Assembly (NCBI GenBank): GCA_022482925.1
Contig: JAKVOG010000004.1
Coordinates: 124,001 to 188,000, forward strand
DNA from: Selenomonas sp.
GTDB lineage: Bacteria > Bacillota > Negativicutes > Selenomonadales > Selenomonadaceae
Length of the DNA: 64,000 nt
Direction of reading: 5' to 3'
Part shown: positions 38,113 to 47,009 of the stretch, in pieces
Layout: each line of letters starts with the position of its first letter
Numbering within the stretch: position 1 is the first letter of the stretch
Program-made: the position numbers and the translations under genes
The notes under the pieces: generated by a model
Database searches by the model: none
What the model saw: only the letters and a program-made list of their open reading frames with translations
What the model was told of the DNA's origin: nothing

Positions 38113-38930
38113 CAGTCCTGCACCTCACTTTCCACGCTTTCCTTGCGCACTTCTTCCGTATCCTCACCAGCCAGCATCCCGAATATCTTCTTCGTGCGCG
38201 GATCACTGAACACCTCATCCGGTGTCCCGTTGGTAATGACACCCTTATTGAGCAGGACCACCTGATCCGCATGCTTGGCAACCATATTGAGATCATGTGA
38301 AATCAGAATAATGGCCATATCCTCTTTTTCCCGGAGGTCGGCCAGGATCTCATAGAACAGCTCCAGACCATTCTGATCGACGCCGGAAACCGGCTCATCA
38401 AGCAGCAACAGATCCGGCAGCGGATCGAGCGCGAGCGCCAGCAGGACACGCTGCAGCTCACCGCCAGACAGCGCGCCCAGACGGCGGTCGATGAGGTGCT
38501 CCGCATGGACGCGTTCCAGATTCTTCAGCACGCGCGGCCGCAGCGACTTCGCCGAGCACAACCAGACCGGCTTATTCGACAGGCAGGCCATGAAGATATC
38601 CATGACACTGGTCGGCGCACTGACATCAAAGCGCAGATACTGCGGCACATAGCCGATGACCGGATGCCCCGTATGCTTTCCTTTGGCATCCACATAGTGG
38701 AGCTTTCCCTGATGCGGCACCTCTCCCAGCAAAGCTTTCAGGAGCGTGCTCTTGCCGGCACCGTTCGGCCCGACAATCGCCGTCAACTGGCCGCAATGGA
38801 TATGGATATTAACATGCTCGAAGATGGTCAGACGGCCGATCCGGACCGTGAAATCTTCGATTTTCGTACAGCACAGCTTCGCGCAATCCTCACAGGACGA
38901 GGCACGATGGTGCATGATTGTCTTGAACAA
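38112..38930 (-). CDS. Zinc/manganese-type ABC transporter ATP-binding protein with cysteine-rich N-terminus
   Basis: ATPase partner of the permease downstream, 272 residues. Walker A is GPNGAGKSTLLKALL, the signature is LSGGELQRVLLALAL, and Walker B is DLLLLDEPVSGVD. An unusual N-terminal extension carries CEDCAKLCC around residues 13-21, a possible metal-sensing or binding site. The start is a TTG at 38930 with AAGGAG 8 bases upstream; an ATG five codons in is the alternative. Confidence 0.9.
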   Translation of the reverse strand: MFKTIMHHRASSCEDCAKLCCTKIEDFTVRIGRLTIFEHVNIHIHCGQLTAIVGPNGAGKSTLLKALLGEVPHQGKLHYVDAKGKHTGHPVIGYVPQYLRFDVSAPTSVMDIFMACLSNKPVWLCSAKSLRPRVLKNLERVHAEHLIDRRLGALSGGELQRVLLALALDPLPDLLLLDEPVSGVDQNGLELFYEILADLREKEDMAIILISHDLNMVAKHADQVVLLNKGVITNGTPDEVFSDPRTKKIFGMLAGEDTEEVRKESVESEVQD

Positions 38931-38978
38931 AATAAAAACTCCTTAAAATTCAGCCTGCACAGGCAGCCGATTCGTACA

Positions 38979-39718
38979 TCAGCGGGTCAGCTGGCGGAAC
39001 GCACGGCTGCCAAGCAGCAGCCCGAGCCCCGCATAGACCAGCAGGACCAGTACCTGATGACAGCGCGATCTCCGCACCGCTGCCAATGCCCCGCAGCAGA
39101 TAGCTGGTATGAGTCAAAGGCATAATCTCGATGAAATAGCGCACTACCGCTAGGCAGGGCATGGGTCGAAAAGAATGTACCACACAAAAAGGACATCGGC
39201 AGCAGGATATAGGTATTGACCTGACTCATCTCTTCATAGGTATTGATCTTCATCGCTGCCAGGAACCCGATCTCTGCAAAGATCACGCAGTTCAGGACCA
39301 GGCACCAGCAGGAACAACGGGGTCAATGTGAAATGGGCCCCGAACAGGAACGCCAGCAGGACGATGATGGACGAGGAAATCATCCCCCGCAGCACCGCCG
39401 CCAGCACCTTGCCGATCACGAACGCATCGGCCAGATCGGCGCGATGATGTACTCCTCAAGGCTCTTATGATAGATGCGCTCCGCATGCACCGGCGTGATG
39501 CTGTTGAAGCTGATGTTCATCGAATTCAGCGCCAGGATACCAGGCACCAGGAAATCCAGATACGTGCCGGAATCCACCTGAATGCTGCGCCCCAGCCCCC
39601 AGCCAAAAGCCACCAGATAAAGGATTGGTGCCACCATGCGGGAGAGGATGAACTTCATCATGCGCCGCTTCAGCACGACCCAGTCGCGCCAGAATACAGT
39701 CCAGATATCCTGAAGCAT
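38979..39718 (-). pseudogene. ABC-2 type exporter permease, broken by about four frameshifts
   Basis: Permease of a drug/polysaccharide-type ABC exporter with the ATPase just upstream (TGATG overlap). Pieces in three frames follow the family order: MLQDIWTVFWRDWVVLKRR, then ILALNSMNISFNSITP, FVIGKVLAAVLRGMISSSII, FAEIGFLAAMKINTYEEMSQ, VVRYFIEIMPLTHTSYLLRG and LGLLLGSRAFRQLTR to a stop at 38979. Breaks are near 39436, 39300, 39148 and 39055. The density of breaks is higher than in other genes here, so true decay is possible, but the window-wide error pattern makes sequencing artefact equally likely. Confidence 0.75.
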
Positions 39719-40589
39719 CACAGCCCCTCCTTCCTGCCAGTCAATTCAATGAAAGCATCCTCGAGATTGGTCGGACGGATGATGATACCACCGGCCGACT
39801 CCTGCTCGCCGGCAAACGCGGCCGCCGCATGCTTTTCCGAAAGAACCGGTACTCCCGCCCATCCGGACCATCCCACTCCACCGTGAAACGTCCCAGATGC
39901 TCACAGAAATTCGCTGGGGTATCCAGAGCGACCAGCCGCCCCTTGTTCAGGATTGCCACGCGGTCACAAAGACTCTCGGCCTCCTCGATGTAATGCGTTG
40001 TGAGGAATACCGTCACGCCATCCCGGGCCATCTGACGGATCAACGTCCAGATGCGCCGCCGTACCTGTGGATCGAGCGCTACCGTCGGCTCATCCATGAA
40101 CAGGATGCGCGGCCGGTGAATGAGTGCACGGGCAATCAGCAGACGGCGCTTCATGCCTCCCGACAATCGCCGGACGCCATCATTCACGACCTCCGACAGC
40201 TCGACATAGTCCAGCAGTTCCTGTATCCGTTTCTGCCGCTCCGCCTGCCCCATATGATGCAGCCGGGCATGCAGTTCCAGATTCTCACCCACCGTGAGAT
40301 CCTGATCGAAATTCACATGCTGCGGAACCACTCCGATCACACTCTTCAAATCCTGTCCATGTGACAGCAGATCCTTTCCGGCATAGCGTATCTCCCCGCT
40401 GGTCGGTCTGGTCTGCATGGTCAGCATTCGTATCGTCGTCGTCTTGCCCGCGCCATTTGGCCCAAGCAGGCCGAAGATCTCACCGGATTCAATCGCGAGC
40501 GACAATTGATCCACAGCCGTTTTATCACTATTCGTCCCCGTCTTTGTCTTATGCGGGAATTTCTTTGTCAGTCTGTCAATTATTATCAT
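39718..40589 (-). CDS. ABC exporter ATP-binding protein, one frameshift near the 3' end
   Basis: ATPase of the DrrA/CcmA type: Walker A GPNGAGKTTTIRML, signature RLSGGMKRRLLIARAL, Walker B ILFMDEPTVALDP, and H-loop LTTHYIEEAE. The continuous frame ends at 39741. A slip near 39837 changes the C-terminus; the corrected frame reads ESAGGIIIRPTNLEDAFIELTG and stops at 39718, overlapping the permease start. The upstream region has a -10 box and a palindromic operator (40613-40636), suggesting repression by a TetR-type regulator not in this window. Confidence 0.87.
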
Positions 40590-40612
40590 TCAGATCTCCT
40601 GAAAAATGCATC

Positions 40613-40636
40613 CAACCGATTGGTTTAAAACCAACC
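40613..40636 (-). promoter_or_regulatory. Palindromic operator candidate for the ABC exporter
   Basis: Overlapping dyads in front of the ATPase: TTGGTTTTAAACCAA and AACCAATCGGTT, the latter of TetR-box type. They lie just downstream of a TGCTACAAT extended -10 at about 40640-40648. Confidence 0.45.
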
Positions 40637-40667
40637 CATTTTAATTGTAGCAAACCCTTGACATACT

Positions 40668-40686
40668 CCCATGGTTAAACCATGGG
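40668..40686 (-). repeat. 3' (right-end) hairpin of the tnpB element
   Basis: CCCATGGTTAAACCATGGG, an 8-bp-arm palindrome with a 3-base centre, about 90 bp beyond the tnpB stop. The interval from the tnpB 3' end to here is where the guide RNA scaffold of TnpB systems is normally encoded. Confidence 0.6.
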
Positions 40687-40772
40687 ATTCTAGGGTCGAT
40701 AACGTGGAATGCACATCTCGCGATGGACTTACTTCCATTGCCCTACCAGTCGATGTCCCAACTGGATTGGAA

Positions 40773-41879
40773 TTATCTTTTTGTAAGGATTCTCACCCCT
40801 TCCCTTTCTATATTCCTCGCCGCGTTGCGGTCGCGGTCTAATCTGGCTCCACATTGGCAAACCCATTCGCGGATTCGCAAGTCTTTCACTTCTGGTTTTT
40901 TGTGCCCGCATTCGTAACATAACTGACTGGATGGAAAAAACTTGTCTACTCTCACGACAGTTGTACCAAGTTGCGGAGCAATATACTCCAAAAGATTTAG
41001 GAACTCGCCAAAACCGTAATCCATGACCTTCTTACCGTGTCCCGCCTGCATCCATTTGAGGTTTAAATCCTCAAAACAAAGAACACTATATTCCTGACAT
41101 AATTCTCGTGCCAATTGCCAATGAAAAGCGTTGCGCTGATTGTAGACCTTGCGGTGCAATCTCGCTAACGCAAGCTGTGCCTTGCGCCTGTTGTTGGAAC
41201 GCGGGTGTTTCAGCGACAGATTTCTGTTAGCTTTTGTGATAGCTTTCTTCTGCTTCTTGAAGAACTCTGGTGCAGAAATATCTTTGTCTACTTCTGGCGC
41301 AACGAGCATTTTGCCTTTGAAGCCGAAGTCGAAGCCGATGCTTTTACCCAATCTGGCCTTGATTTTAACCTCTGGTGTCTCGCATACCAGATAGACATAG
41401 AAATCTCCGCAAGCGTCCTTTTTGACTGTGAGTAGGAGAATCCTGCCCTCAATCTCTCTGGACTTAAAGAACTTATATTTATTGCCTGCAACCTTGATTG
41501 TATGGTCCTTTACAATATTCTGTCCTACCATATTGTAGGAGAATGAACGATATTTCCTCCAACTTTTAAACTTCGGTGGAGCAGTCTTACGCTTACGCTT
41601 CAAATTATCCCAGAAAAGTTTGTACCCCTTGTCGATTCTGTCCGTGATGTCCTGAATAGAATGAGCAGGAATTTCCTGCCAGTAGGAGTGCTTCGGAAGT
41701 TTTTTGAGCTTCGTAAGGTGCTTTTGCAACTGATACTTGTTCAACGATTTGTGGAACAGTTTCCAATATCTCTTATGGAGAGCGATGCAGTGATTATACA
41801 CTTTGCTCACTACCCATAATTGATGTTCCAGTTTTCTATTTTTTTTTGAGTGATAGAGTTTCAGCTTATATGTTTTCAC
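40773..41879 (-). CDS. tnpB: RNA-guided endonuclease TnpB (OrfB), apparently intact
   Basis: TnpB nuclease of IS200/IS605 elements, ancestor of Cas12. The RuvC acidic residues are present: D in SIGFDFGFKGK (~residue 190), E in LCFEDLNLKWMQ (~275) and D in ARLDRDRNAARNI near the C-terminus. The zinc finger CYECGH...CQCG lies between the last two. About 368 residues, normal. The start is set at the GTG at 41879 (MKTYKLKL), 9 bases after AAGGTG; an in-frame GTG 4 codons earlier is possible. All catalytic residues are intact, so activity is plausible. Confidence 0.9.
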   Translation of the reverse strand: MKTYKLKLYHSKKNRKLEHQLWVVSKVYNHCIALHKRYWKLFHKSLNKYQLQKHLTKLKKLPKHSYWQEIPAHSIQDITDRIDKGYKLFWDNLKRKRKTAPPKFKSWRKYRSFSYNMVGQNIVKDHTIKVAGNKYKFFKSREIEGRILLLTVKKDACGDFYVYLVCETPEVKIKARLGKSIGFDFGFKGKMLVAPEVDKDISAPEFFKKQKKAITKANRNLSLKHPRSNNRRKAQLALARLHRKVYNQRNAFHWQLARELCQEYSVLCFEDLNLKWMQAGHGKKVMDYGFGEFLNLLEYIAPQLGTTVVRVDKFFPSSQLCYECGHKKPEVKDLRIREWVCQCGARLDRDRNAARNIEREGVRILTKR

Positions 41880-41930
41880 TGTGCATCGCACCTTCTTTCA
41901 TGTCTCTATTATACCATGTTTAACCGTAGG

Positions 41931-41970
41931 CCGCGCCTAACCCACGGTTAAAACCGTGGGTTAGGCGCGG
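41931..41970. repeat. 40-bp palindrome, 5' (left-end) hairpin of the tnpB element
   Basis: 18-bp arms (CCGCGCCTAACCCACGGT and complement) around TAAA, upstream of the tnpB promoter. Such hairpins are the DNA recognised by TnpA in IS200/IS605 elements. Confidence 0.7.
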
Positions 41971-42030
41971 AAATTTTTGTCAAACTATGCTACAATAGAT
42001 TCTATCAGACTTTAGGAGGATATGTAAACC

Positions 42031-42468
42031 ATGAGCGACGAACAAATCAATCTGACGCCGGCTGAAGCCAATAAGATGCGCCGGAACATCACAGCCATGC
42101 AGAAGCGCATCCGCAGCATGCATGACCTGCGCGGCAAGATGAACCAGGCCATGGCCCGGGTCACCGACCAGAATCTGGACCTGGCCCTGACCCAGAAAAA
42201 GAGCCTCAAAGCCCTGAGCCGGGAATACGACCAGCTCACCCAGGAAGTCAGCTGCCTGCCGCCGCTCGATGCGGCCCAGGTACTGGAAGAAGAGTACAAC
42301 TACATCCTGACCATCGGCAACATCATCGAGACCACTCGCGAGCTGAAAAAGAACGTGGCCATCGGCGAAGAAAACCGTGCAGCCATCATCGATGGCCTGC
42401 TGAAATTCTACGACGGCCTGCGCCAGGAACTCGCCATTACCCAGACTGCCAAGGTAGATCAGGCATAA
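42031..42468 (+). CDS. Hypothetical coiled-coil protein
   Basis: A 145-residue soluble protein, almost entirely helical with heptad-like spacing (KMRRNITAMQKRIRSMHDLR, IIETTRELKKNVAIGEENR). No family recognised. It has AGGAGG before the ATG, an extended -10 TGCTACAAT about 45 bp upstream and a strong terminator after it, so it is a genuine single-gene transcript. It neighbours the tnpB element but is not part of it. Confidence 0.7.
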   Translation: MSDEQINLTPAEANKMRRNITAMQKRIRSMHDLRGKMNQAMARVTDQNLDLALTQKKSLKALSREYDQLTQEVSCLPPLDAAQVLEEEYNYILTIGNIIETTRELKKNVAIGEENRAAIIDGLLKFYDGLRQELAITQTAKVDQA

Positions 42469-42511
42469 GCAGGCAGCCGGTGGCAGCATAATTAAACAAA
42501 AACATCGGACA

Positions 42512-42557
42512 AGCGCACGATTTGAAACAGCCGGAAGGCCGGAATCGTGCGCTTTTT
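42512..42557 (+). terminator. Terminator after the coiled-coil gene
   Basis: AAGCGCACGATT and AATCGTGCGCTT enclose a small GGAAGGCC-type inner hairpin and end in TTTTTTT. Confidence 0.88.
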
Positions 42558-42759
42558 TTGATGACCATCTAAAGATTCATTTTCCCTTTGTTACAATAAT
42601 AAAAATTTATTAAAAAATATTAAGTCGTTATGACCCATAAGCGCTATAATGAAGTAAGAATATTTATTAGAATTTACTCGTCCAACTTTCTAATATCTAT
42701 TCCACAAACATATTACTTAAATTCATAATCAGGGAATTTTTACATGGAGGTGTATGTAG

Positions 42760-44169
42760 TTGATTATCACGGAAAGTTATAAACCATCAACTCAAGTGCT
42801 GTCCGCACAAAATAACGGTACAGCCAAACAAAAAACACAGGCAGCAGACAAGCAGTCTGTACAGCCTGCCTATCAGGTTGATATCAGTCCAGCCGGGGAA
42901 CGTGCCCAGGCTGAAAATCGTCTGGAGAAAATGTTCCATAATAGTACAGCTCAGGCAACGCTTACCCTTACGGACTGGACCGACGAGCAAAAAAAAGCGT
43001 TTGCCAGTATCCTGAAAGCAGCTGGTAAATCAGACGTAGACAATCCGCTTTGTATTGACGATTTTAAAATGACGGGTGCCCTTGAAATAGTCGAACCCGA
43101 AATAGTAGATCCTTTCAGAGGCGGAGATGGACTCTTAGCGTTCGATATAAGTTCTGAACGACTACTAGAAAATACAGGGCTGGCCAATCCGTTGTATAAA
43201 GACTATCAGTCCGTTATGGATAAGTATTTTACTGCTGCTTCAGCCGTTGATCAAGGTGGAGTGAACACATTCAAGCAATTGAACCTTGAATTTGCCGGCG
43301 TGGCATTCTCTGCCAATGAAAAATACAGTTCCAATGACGCTGCTAAGCAGATTGCCAAGGGAGAATATACCTGGTATGAATATACACAGGCCAGAGGATA
43401 TGCTTCTCAGCTCCAGAACAAAGCTGGCGTTTATGTACAGGTTGGAAATTATGAAAGCAGCATCTCTTACACCTATAACGGTACGATTGCTAACGTTGGT
43501 ATAAAACAACTTGATTTTATGGCTAGTCATCAGGAAGCAGAGTCTGTCTGGACAAAAGCCATGCAAGGCGGCTATAAAAATGCTCGTGAATTGACGGATG
43601 CCCTTAAAGACGGTGGCTTTGACGATGCCGCCAAAGGGTATGAAAAAATGTTAAGTGCCCATACCGAAGGCAAAAATTGGACGATAGATAACATAATGCA
43701 ATCGGAGTTTACCCAGGAATGCGGCAACATTTGGGAAGTATCCGTAGGTTCCGATAAATTTAAGGAAATGCAGGCACAATACAGCAATAACAGTCACTTC
43801 ACCTACTCCGCCAGCGATCTCGACAATGCCTATCGTGATGGACAAAAGGAAGCTACCATGATACATTCTGCCGCTTCTGCTCGTGCTGCCAGTATCTGGT
43901 TTGTAACAGATGATGGCCAGGCCTATGATGTAGATGGCATCAAAAACACCAAGCGAGCCAGAACAGAGGCTATTATGCCGACTTCAAGCAACCAGCCAAT
44001 TATTACCTTACAAAAAGAGTTAAAAGATCTCCGCAAACAACTGGAGTCTCTAAAGTCGGGAGAAACAGACCAATCGCAAGGAAAAGCCCAAGAGCAGACG
44101 CTAAATATCAGAATACAGACCATACAACTGCAAATCAGTTCATATTTAGAAACTATAAGTAAAAAATAA
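42760..44169 (+). CDS. Hypothetical protein with FlxA-like C-terminal coiled coil
   Basis: A 469-residue protein, no signal peptide. The N-terminal ~45 residues are low-complexity, then YQVDISPAGERAQAE, a motif like the V-x-I-S-x-x-G stretch of flagellar accessory proteins. The central part has no known domain. The C-terminus (IITLQKELKDLRKQLESLKSG, IRIQTIQLQISSY) resembles FlxA-like coiled coils. The start is a TTG at 42760 with GGAGG 9 bases upstream. Base composition is clearly more AT-rich than the housekeeping genes. It is followed immediately by an IS30 insertion. Confidence 0.65.
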   Translation: MIITESYKPSTQVLSAQNNGTAKQKTQAADKQSVQPAYQVDISPAGERAQAENRLEKMFHNSTAQATLTLTDWTDEQKKAFASILKAAGKSDVDNPLCIDDFKMTGALEIVEPEIVDPFRGGDGLLAFDISSERLLENTGLANPLYKDYQSVMDKYFTAASAVDQGGVNTFKQLNLEFAGVAFSANEKYSSNDAAKQIAKGEYTWYEYTQARGYASQLQNKAGVYVQVGNYESSISYTYNGTIANVGIKQLDFMASHQEAESVWTKAMQGGYKNARELTDALKDGGFDDAAKGYEKMLSAHTEGKNWTIDNIMQSEFTQECGNIWEVSVGSDKFKEMQAQYSNNSHFTYSASDLDNAYRDGQKEATMIHSAASARAASIWFVTDDGQAYDVDGIKNTKRARTEAIMPTSSNQPIITLQKELKDLRKQLESLKSGETDQSQGKAQEQTLNIRIQTIQLQISSYLETISKK

Positions 44170-44176
44170 CGGTCGG

Positions 44177-45384
44177 TTGTATAATGAAGTTGAACAGTTA
44201 ATCAAAAAATAAAAATCCATAGTGACTTCCTGTGTTAAAATGGTTTTGCTAAACAACACAAACAAAGGAGTAATCACTATGGATCAATCCAATTTTAACA
44301 CAATCGAGAGAAGTCGTAAACAGGGTCACCATCTCACGCTGGATGAGCGTGGCATGATTCAGGCACTCCATGAACAGGGCTATTCGCTTCGTGGCATTGC
44401 TGCTGCGGTTGGTTGTGCTCACACTACCGTTCATTACGAACTGCGGCGTGGAACACCAGAGCGTAAAGGCGGTCGTGGCCGAATGCCAAAGTATACGGCT
44501 AAGCGCGGCCAACAGGCGTATAAGGAACATCGCAGGAATGCTAGACGTCCCTGTAAACTTGACAGCGATAACTGCGAGCCCTTCATCCAATGGATGGTGG
44601 AACATGTCCGCAAGAAGCGGTGGTCATTGGATACCTGTGTCGGCCATGCCAGGCTGCAAAACTTGTTTCAGCCGGAGCAGATTCCCTGCACCAAAACGCT
44701 CTACAATATGCTCTGGGCTGGCAAGCTGCCGCTTTCTCTTTTTGATGTTCCGCAGGCGCTGGGGCGTAAGCAGCACCGAAAATGGAATCGCAAGAACAAA
44801 CGCATGAAAGGCCGTAGCATTGAAGATCGTCCGGCTATCGTCAGCGAAGGAACCGAGATCGGTCATTGGGAAATCGATACGGTTGTTGGACAACGGGAAG
44901 GCCGTGAGGCAGTTGCCTTTACTGCTGTGGAAAAGGTAACGCGCAACTACATAGCTATTCGTATCTCCGGACGTACCAGTGCCGGTGTTGAGGATGCTAT
45001 GAATAAGCTGCAGGAGCTATACGGCAAAGAACGTTTTAGTCAGGTATTTAAGACGATGACCGCTGACAACGGCCCGGAATTCGAGACATTATCCAAGTTT
45101 GAGAGCCTAGGCACCGCCATCTATTTCGCGCATCCGTACAGCTCATGGGAGCGCCCTCAAAACGAGCGTCATAATGGGCTGCTGAGGGATTTCATTCCCA
45201 AGGGTAAATCGATAGAGCCATTCAGCGATGAAGATGTCCTGAACATGGCCGATATGCTGAACCAGCGTCCGCGTCGCATTCTTGGCTACCATACGCCAAC
45301 GGAGCTATTCGACCATTTTCTCGATGAAGTTTATACTATTGATAATGTTTCTTGATTAAATTAGTGTTCAATTTGCACTTGCAA
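44177..45384 (+). mobile_element. IS30-family insertion sequence
   Basis: About 1.2 kb with imperfect terminal inverted repeats: left 44177-44205 (TTGAACAGTTAATCAA core) and right 45352-45384 (TTGATTAAATTAGTGTTCAA core). One transposase fills the element. It lies 8 bp after the stop of the 469-residue gene, leaving that gene intact. Confidence 0.8.
44279..45355 (+). CDS. IS30-family transposase, intact
   Basis: DDE transposase of ~358 residues. An N-terminal HTH region (HHLTLDERGMIQALHEQG, YSLRGIAAAVGCAHTTVHYEL) precedes the catalytic core: D in GHWEIDTVVG, D in TADNGPEFE, E in NERHNGLLRDFIPKG. The ATG at 44279 follows AAAGGAG; an upstream in-frame extension lies in the IS end. No break in the reading frame, so it is probably active. 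Confidence 0.93.
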   Translation: MDQSNFNTIERSRKQGHHLTLDERGMIQALHEQGYSLRGIAAAVGCAHTTVHYELRRGTPERKGGRGRMPKYTAKRGQQAYKEHRRNARRPCKLDSDNCEPFIQWMVEHVRKKRWSLDTCVGHARLQNLFQPEQIPCTKTLYNMLWAGKLPLSLFDVPQALGRKQHRKWNRKNKRMKGRSIEDRPAIVSEGTEIGHWEIDTVVGQREGREAVAFTAVEKVTRNYIAIRISGRTSAGVEDAMNKLQELYGKERFSQVFKTMTADNGPEFETLSKFESLGTAIYFAHPYSSWERPQNERHNGLLRDFIPKGKSIEPFSDEDVLNMADMLNQRPRRILGYHTPTELFDHFLDEVYTIDNVS

Positions 45385-45510
45385 TTTACCAGTAAAAAAT
45401 AATCCATCCAGACAATATAAAAGCAGTGTGTAAGTTACTAGTTGATAACTTACGCACTGCTTTTATTTGTCTAATCCGAACTACTTTTCTCTCTTGACAG
45501 CCATTTCCGC

Positions 45511-45708
45511 TTGTATCCGTTCCTTGGGGCTTTGAGCCTTGATCACCGCTTGCACACTTTGGACGAACTGCTGGCAGATACTGATTTCCCTGCCTTGCAG
45601 CGCTTTGCTTCCGGGAAGCAGTATTTCTGTATTAGTTATACTGTATGGCTGGAATGCTGGATTCTGTATCTGATTATTAAAAGCATCGGTAATCCAAAAG
45701 CTTTTTAG
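45511..45708 (+). pseudogene. Short gene remnant of unknown origin
   Basis: An open 65-codon frame (MYPFLGALSLDHRLHTLDELL, FPALQRFASGKQYF) with no ribosome binding site. The preceding bases continue as codons after a stop, so it looks like the decayed piece of a longer gene between the IS30 and IS3 elements. Low confidence that it is expressed. Confidence 0.3.
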
Positions 45709-46007
45709 AATTCTCCATTTTTAAGTGCCCTTTCAAAATTGAATTTTTCACCTAAATCTGGCAGAAGGTTAAAGAGATTGATAATGGCTGCACGCGATAT
45801 AGATTGCTCTTTCATGAATTTTTTCATCAAGGATGGATAGCATTCTTCAAAAAATCCCAATAGATACCGCTGGTGTTGCTCTTCGCAGTACGGAATTTCA
45901 TGGCGCAGGATTTTGGCCAATGTCTGATAAGACATTTCGTTTTTGAAACGGATATTCATACGTACCTGACAAGCCAGTGAAGCCCTATTCTTTATAGTAT
46001 TTTGCAT
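45705..46007 (-). CDS. Small hypothetical protein
   Basis: 100 residues from the ATG at 46007 (MQNTIKNRASLAC), preceded by AAGGAGGG. Soluble, helix-rich (YQTLAKILRHEIPYCEEQHQRY), no known domain. It is located between IS30 and IS3, just outside the left end of the IS3 element. Could be a resident accessory gene. Confidence 0.5.
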   Translation of the reverse strand: MQNTIKNRASLACQVRMNIRFKNEMSYQTLAKILRHEIPYCEEQHQRYLLGFFEECYPSLMKKFMKEQSISRAAIINLFNLLPDLGEKFNFERALKNGEF

Positions 46008-46130
46008 GATATGCACCCTCCTTTCAACTCTTCTCAGCCTTATCATACCATATCAAAATCAGATAGCCAATAGGAGCCTCTCTATAGTGGCACGTTTGTC
46101 AAGACAAAAATCGATGAATTTCCAAATGTA

Positions 46131-47009
46131 TCAGGCAGCAGACATTGCAGCATTGAGCAGCAGTGCCGGGAAGTATCGCTCTGCTGGCGGGACGTTCCCG
46201 ATGGCTGAGTGGCAGCGCTGGAAGTTATACACGTTGATGTAGTTGCGGATGGCCTTGCGAGCCTCCCGGATGTTGCGGTACTGCGTGAGATAGGCTTCCT
46301 CATACTTGAATGTCCGGAACCACCGCTCAATCTTGATGTTGTCGGCCCAGCGGCTCTTGCCATCCATGCTCTGGCGGATCTTGTGTTCCTTGAGGAAAGC
46401 CTTGTACTCCTTGCTGGTGAACTGGCATCCTTGGTCGGAGTTGAGAATCTGCGGCTTTGCTATACGGAGAGCCTTCCTTACGGCGGCAATGACCATCCGG
46501 GTGTCCAGGGTATCGTCCACCTCCCAGCCAACAATGCAGCGGCTGTACCAGTCGATGATGGCTGTCAGATAAACGAAACCGTGCTCCAGGGGAATGTAGG
46601 TGATGTCGATGGACCATGCCTGGTTAGGCTGCTGAATATCCACATGCTTCAGCAGGTAGGGCATCACCTGCGCTTGTTGCTGCCGCTTGGAAAGGTTCAT
46701 CTTCGGATAGATGACGTCGATGCCCATCTCGCGCATATAGCGAGCTGTCTTGCGTCGTCCGGCCTGATGCCCGAGGCGCTGCAGCTGCGAGGCCAGCTGC
46801 CTTGCGCCCCAGGCAGGATTGTCCGTGTGGAAACGATCGATGATGCGCTTGCATTCCAGCTCTTCATCTGATGGAGTGTTCTCTTTGGGGTGGTAGTATT
46901 GGCTTGTGCGGTTGACGCCGAGCAGCTTCGCTGCTTTCCGAAGGGAAAGCTCCTTGCACTCACTCCTCGAAAGGTTTTGGAGAATACTGTTTCTCGTAGT
47001 CCGGTCCAA
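46131..47009 (-). CDS. IS3-family transposase OrfB (rve DDE core)
   Basis: A 292-residue integrase-like transposase. It has an HTH_21-like N-terminus (LSLRKAAKLLGVNRTSQYYHP) and a DDE core: D in AWSIDITYIPLEHGF, D in LNSDQGCQFTS, E in KIERWFRTFKYEEAYL. Normally made as an OrfAB fusion by -1 frameshifting at the A9 tract near 47030, where the orfA frame WLKKK passes to NLRKFLDRTTRNS. The frame is intact. Confidence 0.93.
   Translation of the reverse strand: MDRTTRNSILQNLSRSECKELSLRKAAKLLGVNRTSQYYHPKENTPSDEELECKRIIDRFHTDNPAWGARQLASQLQRLGHQAGRRKTARYMREMGIDVIYPKMNLSKRQQQAQVMPYLLKHVDIQQPNQAWSIDITYIPLEHGFVYLTAIIDWYSRCIVGWEVDDTLDTRMVIAAVRKALRIAKPQILNSDQGCQFTSKEYKAFLKEHKIRQSMDGKSRWADNIKIERWFRTFKYEEAYLTQYRNIREARKAIRNYINVYNFQRCHSAIGNVPPAERYFPALLLNAAMSAA

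Larger units (their letters stand above)
40655..41985 (-). mobile_element. IS200/IS605-like element carrying tnpB only
   Basis: A tnpB gene is bracketed by subterminal hairpins: a 40-bp perfect palindrome at 41931-41970 (18-bp arms) on the 5' side and CCCATGGTTAAACCATGGG at 40668-40686 on the 3' side. There is no tnpA, as in IS1341-type or stand-alone TnpB elements. Exact tips are uncertain, since such elements have no target duplication. The element lies between the divergent ABC-ATPase gene and a coiled-coil gene. Confidence 0.75.
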
